From positions 47,475 through 111,474 of the forward strand of contig ATWC01000007.1 of assembly GCA_000421045.1 (NCBI GenBank): 64,000 nt of DNA, read 5' to 3'. Positions within the stretch are counted from its first letter, which is position 1. Every line of letters begins with the position of its first letter. Position numbers and translations under genes: made by a program. Below are positions 1 through 8,167 of this stretch, one piece after another. This DNA is from Lachnospiraceae bacterium NK4A179 (GTDB lineage Bacteria > Bacillota > Clostridia > Lachnospirales > Lachnospiraceae). Under the pieces are notes generated by a model. That model was not told the origin of the DNA, did no database searches, and worked only from the letters and a program-made list of their open reading frames with translations.

Positions 1-808
1 AATTGCCAAAGTGCCTGTCAGTATTGTAGATCACTGCATCTAACACTATCATATCGTTAAGTGCATCTACATATTCAGATCCAAGATTCTCATAATACTC
101 TCGTACTGCCCTCATCCCACCTGTTTTTACTACCCGACCTATAGGAACAAAAGCTATATCTTTACTCGTAAACAATTCACATGCAGAGCACAATTGCTTC
201 TTCCATTTTGAAACCTTGTAAGGAACAACATTCATACCCAAGGCTGTCCCTATCTCATATGCATATAGTTCCGAATACGGCTCATTTCCAGTATTGGATG
301 CCCCCGATGTAGCACCCTTATAAAGATAAACCTTTCCATTAATTCTTCTCCAACATTTGGGGAGCATGCCATTTGTCGTAAACTCCGGAGAAGATGCCAA
401 TGAAGATCTGGCACTGCTCCCATATCCGGTAAAAGCAATCATGGCAAGCACACGGCTGAAATTATTCTCATAGAGATTATTATCTCCAAATGTTCCTGCA
501 AATCCTTCTTCCACTACCCAGTATGAATCATTTAAGGATAAACCTCTGCAAACCGAGATAACACCCATAGGCCTGTTGGCATTAAGACCACACTTTGCAA
601 GGAAAGCATTAACATAGGCTCGGTTTTTGGGAATAGTCCTGTTCTTCAGCCAAGAAGCAATGCCTTTGTCGCTTAGTTCCATGCCCAAAGGAAGTAGATG
701 CTTTTTCTTTTCATTTATCCATGTAATCTGCAACACAGGATCAGACAAGTTCTCAATGATTTTAAATTTAATTAATTCTACGTCAAATAGCTTTAAAATA
801 TATTCCAT
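1..808 (-). CDS. HipA-like protein kinase, C-terminus beyond the window
   Basis: An uninterrupted minus-strand reading frame of 269 codons runs from an ATG at 808 off the left edge. The start is preceded by GGGAG eight bases upstream. At the edge the protein reaches YNTDRHFGN, the N-x-D-x-H-x-x-N catalytic-loop signature of the HipA/phosphatidylinositol-kinase-like fold. About residue 175 a YKGATSGASN stretch fits the nucleotide loop. HipA kinases phosphorylate translation factors such as glutamyl-tRNA synthetase; the substrate here is unknown. It starts 34 bp after the Fic gene stop on the same strand, so the two are probably cotranscribed. I see no HipB-like HTH partner in the window. The N-terminal 120 residues are unlike classical HipA, so this is a divergent subfamily and not E. 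coli-type HipA. Confidence 0.75.
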   Translation of the reverse strand, partial: MEYILKLFDVELIKFKIIENLSDPVLQITWINEKKKHLLPLGMELSDKGIASWLKNRTIPKNRAYVNAFLAKCGLNANRPMGVISVCRGLSLNDSYWVVEEGFAGTFGDNNLYENNFSRVLAMIAFTGYGSSARSSLASSPEFTTNGMLPKCWRRINGKVYLYKGATSGASNTGNEPYSELYAYEIGTALGMNVVPYKVSKWKKQLCSACELFTSKDIAFVPIGRVVKTGGMRAVREYYENLGSEYVDALNDMIVLDAVIYNTDRHFGN

Positions 809-842
809 ATAAGATTCTCCCATTCAAAGCCATTATTCTCCT

Positions 843-1901
843 TTATTCCTTATCTCTGTTCCAAACGTATTTTGTATATCGACCGCCACCGATCTTTATA
901 ATGCTTTCTGATGACAAAAGTTCTGACAGTGCCCTCTCAACAGTTATGCGGCTTATGTCAGGGCATTTCTCCATAATCTGCGACTTCGTGATTTCGCCAT
1001 AAGTATTTTTAATCAGTTCAGCCACACGCTCCGGCTTTGAAAGGCCACTGGTAACTAAAGTCTCTATCCTGTCAGAGAAATCTCTGTATGCCGCAACAAC
1101 AACACCGAGCGTATACTGTACAAACGGAACGTAATTGTTCTCTTCCTCATGCCAGTTAAGGGAGCTTTCCTGCAGGCACTCATAATATGATGTTTTAGTC
1201 TTTTCAATCAGATGCTCGATACTGATGTACTTTCCTACGATGTATCCGGCTCTGTACAGCATCAGCAGCGTGAGCAGTCTGCTCATTCTTCCGTTGCCGT
1301 CATTAAACGGATGGATGCAAAGGAAATCCAATATAAACATCGGTATCAAAAGCAGTGGATCTATTGTTCCGGTTCCGAGAGCTTTATCAAATTCATTACA
1401 AATATTCTCGATTGCCTCAGGCGTTTCCCATGCAGGAACCGGTCTGAATCTTACGAATTTGTTGCCCTGTTCATCCTCTTCCTCAATGATATTATCCGCT
1501 GCTTTATACTTTCCGCCGATATCATATCCTTCAAACTTATATAAATCTCTGTGAAGCTGAAGGATCATATTCGGTCTTATCGAGATGTAATCATGACTCT
1601 CATGGATTATATTAAGTACATCCCTGTATCCGGCAATCTCTCGCTCGTTTCTCGTCTTAGGCGTAGTCTTATCTTTAACTAGCGCTTTCAGTCTTGCATC
1701 AGAAGTATAGATACCCTCAATCTTATTGGATGCTTCGGTACTCTGAATCTTCGCAATCTCAACAAGTTGCGTCAACGAATCTGCCTTCGCTTCTATAAAA
1801 AGTGACTGCTCGCCTTTATACTCATGGATCTGCGTAAGCAGTGCCACTATTTCCGGTGTCAGTAGTTTTTCCCATTTTTTACTGTAATCAAAATTTCTCA
1901 T
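843..1901 (-). CDS. Fic family protein (AMPylase-type) with C-terminal winged helix
   Basis: The 352-residue protein has the complete Fic active-site loop HPFNDGNGR at residues 197-205, the loop that transfers AMP (or a related group) from a nucleotide to a hydroxyl on a target protein. An inhibitory motif of the S-x-x-x-E-G type (S58 to G63) lies in the N-terminal helix, as in class II self-inhibited Fic proteins. The last ~70 residues look like a winged-helix DNA-binding domain, common in this DOC/Fic subfamily, so it may repress its own promoter. The start at 1901 follows GAGGAT. It is the first gene of a likely two-gene unit with the HipA-like kinase. Targets cannot be read from sequence. 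Confidence 0.9.
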   Translation of the reverse strand: MRNFDYSKKWEKLLTPEIVALLTQIHEYKGEQSLFIEAKADSLTQLVEIAKIQSTEASNKIEGIYTSDARLKALVKDKTTPKTRNEREIAGYRDVLNIIHESHDYISIRPNMILQLHRDLYKFEGYDIGGKYKAADNIIEEEDEQGNKFVRFRPVPAWETPEAIENICNEFDKALGTGTIDPLLLIPMFILDFLCIHPFNDGNGRMSRLLTLLMLYRAGYIVGKYISIEHLIEKTKTSYYECLQESSLNWHEEENNYVPFVQYTLGVVVAAYRDFSDRIETLVTSGLSKPERVAELIKNTYGEITKSQIMEKCPDISRITVERALSELLSSESIIKIGGGRYTKYVWNRDKE

Positions 1902-1914
1902 TTTAATATCCTCA

Positions 1915-2027
1915 TTTATGCATCAATATACTCATAAGTAGATATAATGATGCACTTAAATAATAACACTCATTATACTCATTGTCAGCTTTAATTGCAT
2001 CAAATTTGCGAAAATGATGCAATTAAA
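1915..2027 (-). promoter_or_regulatory. fic promoter with nested TGATGCA inverted repeats
   Basis: A promoter reads leftward: -35 CTGACA at 1983-1988, 17-bp spacer, -10 TATTAT at 1960-1965. Just upstream of the -35 lies a perfect 13-bp inverted repeat, TTTAATTGCATCA at 1990-2002 and TGATGCAATTAAA at 2015-2027, with a 12-bp spacer. Two further half-sites, TGATGCACTTAAA at 1948-1960 abutting the -10 and TTTATGCATCA at 1915-1925 near the start codon, form a second, weaker inverted pair. The layout suits autoregulation by the winged helix of the Fic protein (inference). Confidence 0.65.
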
Positions 2028-2376
2028 TAGTTTATCTATAAAATAGTTAAGCATCATATCTGTTCTCTTTTTGCTACTTTAATTGCTACTCATCCATAGA
2101 AAAAGCACCCTGCATCTCGCAGAGTGCTCTCATCATTCATCAGGTAGCTCACCTTCAAAAGGTGTAAATGGGGTGTAAATCCGTTTGATAAATCTTCAAA
2201 ATGCCATATTTTCCGTCTTATTTCACTTTATCCGGCACAGCTTCCGCATACTCATGATCCGAAAAACATCTGCAAAAGTGGTAAATTGGTGGTAAAAATC
2301 TTCCTGTCCATTCTGAAAGCATTGTTTTTACTGACATTGGTGACTTAAGCTAGCATCCTTCGTGACATATAATTAG
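2028..2376. other. Gene-free spacer with one terminator-like hairpin and degenerate repeats
   Basis: No convincing gene is visible. A hairpin at 2106-2128 (GCAC, mismatch, CTGC; loop ATCTC; GCAG, mismatch, GTGC) is followed on the minus strand by TTTTTC and could terminate transcription from the unit beginning at 3021. Two short degenerate tandem copies occur: GGTGTAAAT twice around 2160-2180 and a similar GTGGTAAAT / GTGGTAAAA pair around 2278-2300. Such motifs can mark old integration ends, but I see no integrase or clear att core. Confidence 0.4.
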
Positions 2377-3021
2377 TCAGGCTCCGGCTTGAAATACTGC
2401 TTCGCCAGGCGTTGTGCCTGTTACTGCCTCCTGGTATCCTCCAGATCCGAAGCTGTATGACACAATGCTATCATCATCTTCCTCTGCATCCTCCTTAAAG
2501 GGATCCTCCATCGGACTATCGGATTTCTTGGCCTTTTTTAAATCTTCTTCCGTATCAGGCAGTTTCTGATATGCCTCGGAATCTCTGAACTGCTGACTTA
2601 CGTTCTGTACGGCGGCAATCATCGCATCTCTTGCAGGATCCTTGTCACTGATGGATGTCATGGCATTGCTCATAACCTGCTGTGCCTCTTCTTTCGTTCG
2701 GCAGTGCTTTAATTGCTCTTTCAAAGCCTCTCTGCGCTGCTGAACCCTGACAACCTGTTGATAGATATACGGATTGGTTCTGCGGATATAAGCCATTTCC
2801 TTCGCAGATAGCTTGGCCCCACTCTTTATCTTCTGCTGGATCTTATTTTCAAATGCCTGACGCTCCTCTTCAGAGTCAAAATCATCACCATGCATCTTAT
2901 CCATGATCCCCTTTACAAATTCAGCTTTAATCTGTGCCAGACTCTTTTTCTCAGATGGTTTAGTTTCCGGATTTCCGTTGATCAGATCTATATTATTAAT
3001 CCTTTGAAGAATTAATGTCAT
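2377..3021 (-). CDS. Hypothetical protein, helical, acidic C-terminus
   Basis: The 214-residue protein has no signal peptide or membrane segment. Residues ~30-150 are predicted by eye to be helical and charged (several E/K/Q-rich heptad-like stretches). Residues ~160-190 are an acidic linker, and the C-terminal ~25 residues are Gly/Ser/Thr-rich. The start at 3021 follows GGAGGCAGAGTT. It is the last gene of the LytTR-linked cluster, behind the large 782-residue protein and a decayed stretch. I do not recognise the family. Its position suggests a partner or chaperone for the upstream secreted-type proteins, which is inference only. Confidence 0.7.
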   Translation of the reverse strand: MTLILQRINNIDLINGNPETKPSEKKSLAQIKAEFVKGIMDKMHGDDFDSEEERQAFENKIQQKIKSGAKLSAKEMAYIRRTNPYIYQQVVRVQQRREALKEQLKHCRTKEEAQQVMSNAMTSISDKDPARDAMIAAVQNVSQQFRDSEAYQKLPDTEEDLKKAKKSDSPMEDPFKEDAEEDDDSIVSYSFGSGGYQEAVTGTTPGEAVFQAGA

Positions 3022-3045
3022 AACTCTGCCTCCGCTGTCATTTCC

Positions 3046-3318
3046 TCAACTATCCTTATATCCAACAACCGCAATCAGTTCACTACCTCTCATGATGTAA
3101 ACAACTTTCTTGTTTTCAGAAAACAGTTCATCTCTGCACATTCAGTCGTTTTCCGAAAGATCAGCAGGCTCCTCTGACTTAACATCAAACTCTGCGTCAT
3201 TTATTCCCTGCACAAGATTTGCAATTACAATCTCCTCAATCTTACCAACAGGTAGTTCCTTTTCCCTCAGTTTAGAAAAATATCAAAAATCTTCATACTG
3301 CTCTCTACTCAAATACGC
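3046..3318 (-). pseudogene. Decayed in-frame extension of the 782-residue protein, or short ORFs
   Basis: Immediately after the TAG stop of the upstream gene, the same frame continues protein-like for 91 codons, broken by TGA at 3283-3285 and 3142-3144 and ending at TGA 3046-3048. The 46-codon middle piece (with REKELPVGKIEEIVIAN) and the 31-codon last piece (with VVYIMRGSELIAVVGYKD) look like real protein. The last piece starts with ATG directly after a TGA. The simplest reading is a C-terminal domain lost to three nonsense mutations; separate small proteins or recoding are alternatives. Confidence 0.4.
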
Positions 3319-5667
3319 CTATGCATAACCCTTGACCCTTCTGTCTCTCATATACCTTGCCGCCATGCCAACATACGAATCATACGTCGATATTCCATTG
3401 GATGCCATTTCCTCCATTCGGTTCAACGCCATGCTCTCCATATCCTGTGCCGCCTTAGCAGTGCGTAATACCGTCTGATCATCCGTCTTAAGTTTCTTAG
3501 TCCAGTTTTTCTCATGGTCGATACCCGGATCTTCTTCCATCGTTTCTGACGTCTCTTCTCCCTCAGAATCATCTCCACCATCAAACCCACTGGCAGCCAC
3601 CGATAAAGCGGCTTCCTGTGCAGCTGCGCTTCTCATTTCAGAATCTGCCTCCAATGCCGCCTTCCGGGCTGCTTCCATCTGTTTCTTTACTCTCTCCCGG
3701 ATATCTTCTTTATATGCATCAATATAATTATCAACTCCGGATAAAAGCTTGTCCCAGTCATCATCAGACATACTGCGCCAATCATCACCTTCTTTAAGTT
3801 CTTCTGCCGTCAGTTTATTCTGCTCATCAAACATTTTTAAGAGGTCTGCTGCACTGAGTGTTTCTCCCGACTTCGGATTTTCCATGTATGTCTTGGATTT
3901 AGCCAATGCGCCGGTCCAGTTTCTTTTTTCATTCATGATATTCTCTAAAGAGCCAAAATTCATCCCATCACCAGGAGAGATTACTTTTTTGATAGCACTC
4001 CAACTTCCCCACGTATGACCGGATCCTTCGCCCATGGCATCCTTATACTGACAGTATGCGAACATCTCGACAGCTGTTGCATTCCTGGGATTGAACTCAG
4101 ACAGATTTACATCCACTGATTCATAGTTGCCGCCACCTGTTGCAAGCTTTACACGCACTATCACATCATCAGTTGAGCCGGTAGATACCAAAGATGCTTT
4201 CATTCCGTATCCCATATTCCCGGCAAGGGCCATTCCAAATCCGGGAAGGGGATTTTCTTCATAAGAACTGCCAGTTTTCGTTATGCTGTTTTCTGTCGGC
4301 GATTCTATGCCTACGCCGTTTGCCATTGCTGCTTTCTGGTTTGCCTCGATTTTTGCATTCCAGGCATCCCACATTTCCTGCTCCGTAAATACCTTGCCGA
4401 TAAAATGAGTGTTGTTGATATATTCAGCATAAGGCTCAGTCAGAACTTCTCCCAGCTTCTTCCCCTCCTGTAAGGCCTTCTCAACATTTATCTTTCCGTT
4501 ATCTGTGGAATCGTAATATGCACGGAATCCGTCAATATCAAAATCCTCCTTCATAAAATCCTTCCAAAACTTCTCCTGTGGAGCGAATGTTAGATTCTGA
4601 TCCTTCGAAAAACTCTTTAAGAACTCCTGAACCTTTTCATAACTGTCCGGGGAATCATAAGATAGACTCCATAAATCCCTCTGCGATATCTTTCCACCAA
4701 CATCTGATATTTCCCGACATGAAATCCCCTGATCCGTATAGGCTGTAATGTATTTGACATTCACAGGAACAATCTCTCCGGTATCAGGATCCGTATACTG
4801 ATTGTGTTTGGAAACAATTGTTTCAGATACCGGATCGGTTGTAGTACCGGAAAAAGTGTATCTGTTTCTGAGCGCACTTATCTTTTCCTGAGTCTCGACA
4901 TCATCAATATCCGCAAATAAGAGTGAAAATGCCTCATCGGAAAACCCGTTCCCCCTCATTGCTCTGTCGAAAAAGGTATTTATGGTTTCAAATAATTTAT
5001 TTGCGAGATCTGCAAGGGAGGGAGTCACTTCCCGGTACTCCTCTGCATAATCTTTAAGAAGAGGCACCCTGTCACCTTTATCAAAAATGCTGTTAAAATA
5101 GCTTGTATCAGTAAATACCATCTTTGACATCAGGTCGGCTGTCTCGTCGGTCTGTCTGATATACATACAAAGCGCAGAAAGCTCAGGAAAATCCATCATT
5201 TTCGGATCAAGATTATAAGGATCAAACTCTTCCTCTATCTCCTGTCCGTTCTCGTCAATGCCTTTAATCGTATATGTCTTATCTTTTCCGTCAGAATTTA
5301 TATAAATGCTAAAAGATTTCTCTTCTTCCTGATAGGAAAATACCGTCTGTCCATCACTATCATGAGCAAGCATTTCCTTGGTCTTTATGTTCGCAGTGAT
5401 GCATCTGGTATATGCCTTTGATTCACCATATGCTCCTATAGGTGACACCCCTTGAATACTTCCGAATTGCAGTTCAGAACTGATATCACTATCAACGCTT
5501 GTTCTAGTCCCCTCTTCGGTCTGTGATACGCCGGAATCTTCTCTATGAAATGCCAGCATCTGATTCATAAAACTCCCGCCGTTCCCGAAATCATAGTTTC
5601 CGGATCCGTTCCTCACAGAATAATACATGCTCCTATTCTGATACGTTGCTAATCCTGCTATAGACAT
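3319..5667 (-). CDS. Large hypothetical protein of the LytTR-linked cluster
   Basis: A 782-residue protein starting at ATG 5667, chosen because AGAAAGGAG lies 6-7 bases upstream; an upstream extension to 5748 has no ribosome site. There is no signal peptide or membrane span. The N-terminus is Tyr/Ser/Asn/Gly-rich (MSIAGLATYQNRSMYYS), similar in style to the other two unsigned proteins of the cluster at 6634 and 8168. The middle is acidic and soluble-looking; residues ~650-720 are Ala/Glu-rich and probably coiled. It lies 77 bp behind the stand-alone LytTR gene. I do not recognise the family with certainty; a Firmicute DUF6033-like assignment is possible but unproven. Confidence 0.75.
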   Translation of the reverse strand: MSIAGLATYQNRSMYYSVRNGSGNYDFGNGGSFMNQMLAFHREDSGVSQTEEGTRTSVDSDISSELQFGSIQGVSPIGAYGESKAYTRCITANIKTKEMLAHDSDGQTVFSYQEEEKSFSIYINSDGKDKTYTIKGIDENGQEIEEEFDPYNLDPKMMDFPELSALCMYIRQTDETADLMSKMVFTDTSYFNSIFDKGDRVPLLKDYAEEYREVTPSLADLANKLFETINTFFDRAMRGNGFSDEAFSLLFADIDDVETQEKISALRNRYTFSGTTTDPVSETIVSKHNQYTDPDTGEIVPVNVKYITAYTDQGISCREISDVGGKISQRDLWSLSYDSPDSYEKVQEFLKSFSKDQNLTFAPQEKFWKDFMKEDFDIDGFRAYYDSTDNGKINVEKALQEGKKLGEVLTEPYAEYINNTHFIGKVFTEQEMWDAWNAKIEANQKAAMANGVGIESPTENSITKTGSSYEENPLPGFGMALAGNMGYGMKASLVSTGSTDDVIVRVKLATGGGNYESVDVNLSEFNPRNATAVEMFAYCQYKDAMGEGSGHTWGSWSAIKKVISPGDGMNFGSLENIMNEKRNWTGALAKSKTYMENPKSGETLSAADLLKMFDEQNKLTAEELKEGDDWRSMSDDDWDKLLSGVDNYIDAYKEDIRERVKKQMEAARKAALEADSEMRSAAAQEAALSVAASGFDGGDDSEGEETSETMEEDPGIDHEKNWTKKLKTDDQTVLRTAKAAQDMESMALNRMEEMASNGISTYDSYVGMAARYMRDRRVKGYA

Positions 5668-5744
5668 ATGTTTCTCCTTTCTGCGGTTCGTCTGTCGGTC
5701 AGAACCGCTCCGCTCCCCTTGAAAGGACCGAGCGATTGTATTTC

Positions 5745-6077
5745 TCATTTCGTGTATTCACGAAATAACTTCTTTACCATCTGATATCTTGAACGGGGAA
5801 TCGTGAACACTTCCCCGGTTGATATTGTCATCAAATAGTTTGATACTTCTGTTACATACCGCATATTCACCAAACAACTCCGATGACATCTTATAAATCC
5901 ATACGGTAAGAGAACCCTCTCGATCTCATCAAGTCTTTGGTATATCCTGAATTGCATCTCTTCCTGTCCTTCAATAACAAAAAACACATTCCTGTGTCCC
6001 TCCGTCTGCACATATATAATGCTCTCAGAATCCAAACTTCTCTCACCGCCCACAAATGGGAACGAAACCAAACACAT
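5745..6077 (-). CDS. Stand-alone LytTR DNA-binding protein
   Basis: About 110 residues forming little more than a LytTR domain: IIYVQTEGHRNVFF, FIRCHRSCLVNMRYV and FTIPRSRYQMVKKLF are the conserved strands and helix. LytTR domains bind pairs of direct repeats about 21 bp apart. There is no receiver domain, so it is not phosphorylated and may act with or against the LytTR response regulator encoded at 10409-11149. The start is uncertain: ATG 6077 is preceded closely by AAGGGG, with GTG 6080 and TTG 6068 as alternatives. It begins a unit with the 782-residue protein and has its own LytTR-type repeats upstream. Confidence 0.85.
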   Translation of the reverse strand: MCLVSFPFVGGERSLDSESIIYVQTEGHRNVFFVIEGQEEMQFRIYQRLDEIERVLLPYGFIRCHRSCLVNMRYVTEVSNYLMTISTGEVFTIPRSRYQMVKKLFREYTK

Positions 6078-6172
6078 CACCCCTTCTGTTCTTTTTTAAG
6101 CAAAAAGCATCTTCTTCAATCAATCCATTGAAAAAGATGCCATCCATAGCCGATATTATTTATGCTGATATA

Positions 6173-6240
6173 GATATCGGAATCAATATATGCATTTATA
6201 ACCGCAATGTCACGAACAGACGGTTTGATGTAATAAATGG
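6173..6240 (-). promoter_or_regulatory. LytTR-type direct repeat (site D)
   Basis: On the minus strand CCATTTATT (6232-6240) and CTGTTCGTG (6211-6219), each followed by AC, are 21 bp apart, the spacing LytTR regulators use. A GATATC element at 6173-6178 sits where sites A, B and E have GATAAT. It precedes the stand-alone LytTR gene. Confidence 0.55.
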
Positions 6241-6302
6241 ACTGTCATCAGACAAAACCTCCATTTTTCATCTGTTCCTCACTGATTTTTTCAATCCATC
6301 TA

Positions 6303-6560
6303 TCAAACATAGATCATCCCAAAATAGTCTGAATACCAAAGACGATCCGGCGTATTATTTACTGGTATTCCCAATTCAGCCAAGCTTCTGTGAAGTGCAT
6401 TCCTTTTTTCAATGTGTCCTGTCGTATTGCGGCTGTTCCTTTCCAGTTCTATCTGAAGAGTATGACCTTTTCCATCCTCTGTTCTAAGGAGCTTGTTATA
6501 AGCGTAACGAAATCCAAATGTATCTTTTATCTCTGTTGGTTGTAGCATATCCCTGTGCAT
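6303..6560 (-). CDS. Small hypothetical protein, LytTR-regulated
   Basis: An 85-codon frame (start 6560; 6548 is an alternative) encoding a soluble basic protein ending in DRLWYSDYFGMIYV. A ribosome site AGAAAGG overlaps the first start. The main support for it being real is its promoter: a LytTR-type repeat and GATAAT -10 lie at the correct spacing directly upstream. No family recognised. Confidence 0.55.
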   Translation of the reverse strand: MHRDMLQPTEIKDTFGFRYAYNKLLRTEDGKGHTLQIELERNSRNTTGHIEKRNALHRSLAELGIPVNNTPDRLWYSDYFGMIYV

Positions 6561-6574
6561 CCTTTCTCTATATA

Positions 6575-6641
6575 ATTATCGAAATCATTATGTGAGATAA
6601 TTACCACCATGTCACGAATAGACGGTAAATGTCTTAATGAG
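6575..6641 (-). promoter_or_regulatory. LytTR-type repeat plus GATAAT -10 (site E)
   Basis: Minus strand: CTATTCGTG at 6613-6621 with an upstream partner CTCATTAAG at 6633-6641 (20-bp period), and GATAAT at 6575-6580, 33 bp downstream of the proximal repeat edge. It shares the 18-mer ATGTCACGAAYAGACGGT (plus strand) with site D. It overlaps the stop codon of the upstream gene and would drive the small gene at 6303-6560. Confidence 0.55.
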
Positions 6642-7890
6642 TCAGCATCTGCATCTCCTGCAACCCCTCATGGTATTCTTTCCTTTCCATAAACTGCTTC
6701 TCCTGAAGCTTTTCCATGTATTCCTTATGCTCCATCCGTCTTTTATACAGAGCCTCTTCAGCTGCTTTATCATCCGCTCTTTTCTTTCTTGCCTTGGCTT
6801 CCCTGCGTCGCCTTTCTTCCTGCCTTCTGGTAGCATCGCTCTGACTGCTCCTATTACCGGATGTGCTTATTTCCGATGTCATATCATCTCCGCTGACTCT
6901 CAGTCCTAATCCGTTTTGTTTCAAAGACAGATCCACATGCTGTACTGTACCGGCGGCACCGGTACTCTCCCGTAAAAAAACTCCCGTGGATCTGATCACA
7001 CCATCTCTATAGCCATCCGCACCACCCAGGGAAAACTCCGTCTGTTGCTCCCCAAGGAATATGGCTCCGATATCAGCCTCCTTCAGATCCATCAGTATAT
7101 CTTTGCCGTTTTCGTCTTTACACCAGACCTTGAGCTTTGAAAAAACATCATCATTTTCATCTATCCATCCATTGCCATCGCTGTCATATTCACGGAGATC
7201 TCCAAACCCATCACCGCTATTTGTTCCGAACAATTCGCTTCCATCATTGATTTTTCCGTCCCCGTTTTTATCCAATGCAAGAAATCCCGACCCCTTTCCC
7301 AGCATGGATATCTCATCTTCTTTTCCGTCAGAATCGAGATCAAACTTAAATGTCTGATCCCGGACGTCTGCTGTATCAGTTCCTATATTTACGACAAGAG
7401 GATCACACAGTGCATCAGCCATGGTTGGAATGCTCACATTCATATACTCCATATAGCTTCTGCTCATCAGGATATTTATGTTAAAATCAATAGTCCGCCC
7501 ATCCTCAGTACACGCTCTTCCGCTTGCATGAAAGCCTGTTTCCTCCGTCTCTGAATATGAATTATGTGCGAGTGTAATTTGCGAGCCATAATTCAACGAG
7601 CAAACTAACGGAGTGTTCGCGAGTCTGAAATTTTCAGATGTGTCGGTTTGGTATTGTCCAATTCCTGCACCGCCCATCATTCCAAAGGATGCAAATCTCT
7701 TAAACATTGCAGATAGCGTATTATTTTGAAAACTTGAATATGTGTCCATCGCCATGGCACTTTCCCTTTTCATGACATTGGCACTTATCATGCCCATAAA
7801 TCCGTTTGTGTAACCACCGCCAGAACGCATCCCGATCTGTGTATAATTTCTACCAGATAACATATTCACTGTACTGTCTGCTATTCTCAT
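6634..7890 (-). CDS. EF-hand/RTX-like calcium-binding protein, unsigned
   Basis: The 418-residue protein has three calcium-type Asp loops: DLDSDGKED (~184-192), DKNGDGKIND (~207-216) and DSDGNGWID (~236-244). They lie in the DxNGDGxI...ELFG...GFxDLxxYDxNGDGxID...FxxLxVW arrangement seen next to RTX or cadherin-like regions of secreted bacterial proteins. The C-terminal ~90 residues are a charged coiled coil rich in Arg/Glu/Lys. No signal peptide is present; the N-terminus is Gly/Met/Ser-rich. The start at 7890 follows AGGAGGACGAAT. It is preceded by LytTR site C. Probably exported by a non-Sec route and surface-associated, but this is inference. Confidence 0.8.
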   Translation of the reverse strand: MRIADSTVNMLSGRNYTQIGMRSGGGYTNGFMGMISANVMKRESAMAMDTYSSFQNNTLSAMFKRFASFGMMGGAGIGQYQTDTSENFRLANTPLVCSLNYGSQITLAHNSYSETEETGFHASGRACTEDGRTIDFNINILMSRSYMEYMNVSIPTMADALCDPLVVNIGTDTADVRDQTFKFDLDSDGKEDEISMLGKGSGFLALDKNGDGKINDGSELFGTNSGDGFGDLREYDSDGNGWIDENDDVFSKLKVWCKDENGKDILMDLKEADIGAIFLGEQQTEFSLGGADGYRDGVIRSTGVFLRESTGAAGTVQHVDLSLKQNGLGLRVSGDDMTSEISTSGNRSSQSDATRRQEERRRREAKARKKRADDKAAEEALYKRRMEHKEYMEKLQEKQFMERKEYHEGLQEMQMLTH

Positions 7891-8033
7891 ATTCGTCCTC
7901 CTCGCATTATCAGTAATCTAAAAGCGCAGCCATCAATGGTGTTTTCATCCATGATATACTTCGCTTTCCATAGCACCGTATTGAGTTCTGATTCTTATTT
8001 CGGAAATAATTTCAAAATAGAAATCCAAATGTC

Positions 8034-8063
8034 GCGAACCGCATCTTTTTTGTTGTAAACTGC
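8034..8063 (-). promoter_or_regulatory. LytTR-type direct repeat (site C)
   Basis: Minus strand GCAGTTTAC (8055-8063) and GCGGTTCGC (8034-8042), both followed by AC-containing tails, 21 bp apart. It precedes the EF-hand-like gene. The expected -10 position reads AAATAA, weaker than at sites A, B and E. Confidence 0.6.
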
Positions 8064-8084
8064 ATCTGGCTTATTCCACTATAG

Positions 8085-8115
8085 AAAAAGGCCGAGCAGA
8101 ATATCTGCTCAGCCC
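8085..8115 (-). terminator. Intrinsic terminator behind the FliD-like gene
   Basis: An 11-12 bp stem with a three-base loop (GGCCGAGCAGA at 8090-8100 against TCTGCTCAGCC from 8104), followed on the minus strand by TTTTTC. It separates the FliD-like gene from site C. Confidence 0.85.
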
Positions 8116-8167
8116 GTATATTGAATGGTAGTACCACACAATATAAAATTTTAGTTCTTTTGGTCAC

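Noticed and set aside
1212..1554. Two plus-strand reading frames of about 110 codons inside the fic gene
   Set aside because: They are antisense to a complete Fic protein with its active-site motif, have no ribosome sites and no sensible protein features.
2028..2376. Attachment site of an integrated element
   Set aside because: Degenerate GGTGTAAAT repeats are suggestive, but there is no integrase, tRNA or matching second site in the window.
3022..3120. A sixth LytTR repeat in front of the 214-residue gene
   Set aside because: Half-site-like GTTGTTTAC occurs, but no partner lies 20-21 bp away and no GATAAT is at the expected distance.
6056..6487. A 143-codon plus-strand frame over the LytTR site D region
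   Set aside because: It overlaps the regulatory repeats and both minus-strand genes, and the translation is low-complexity and unlike a protein family.
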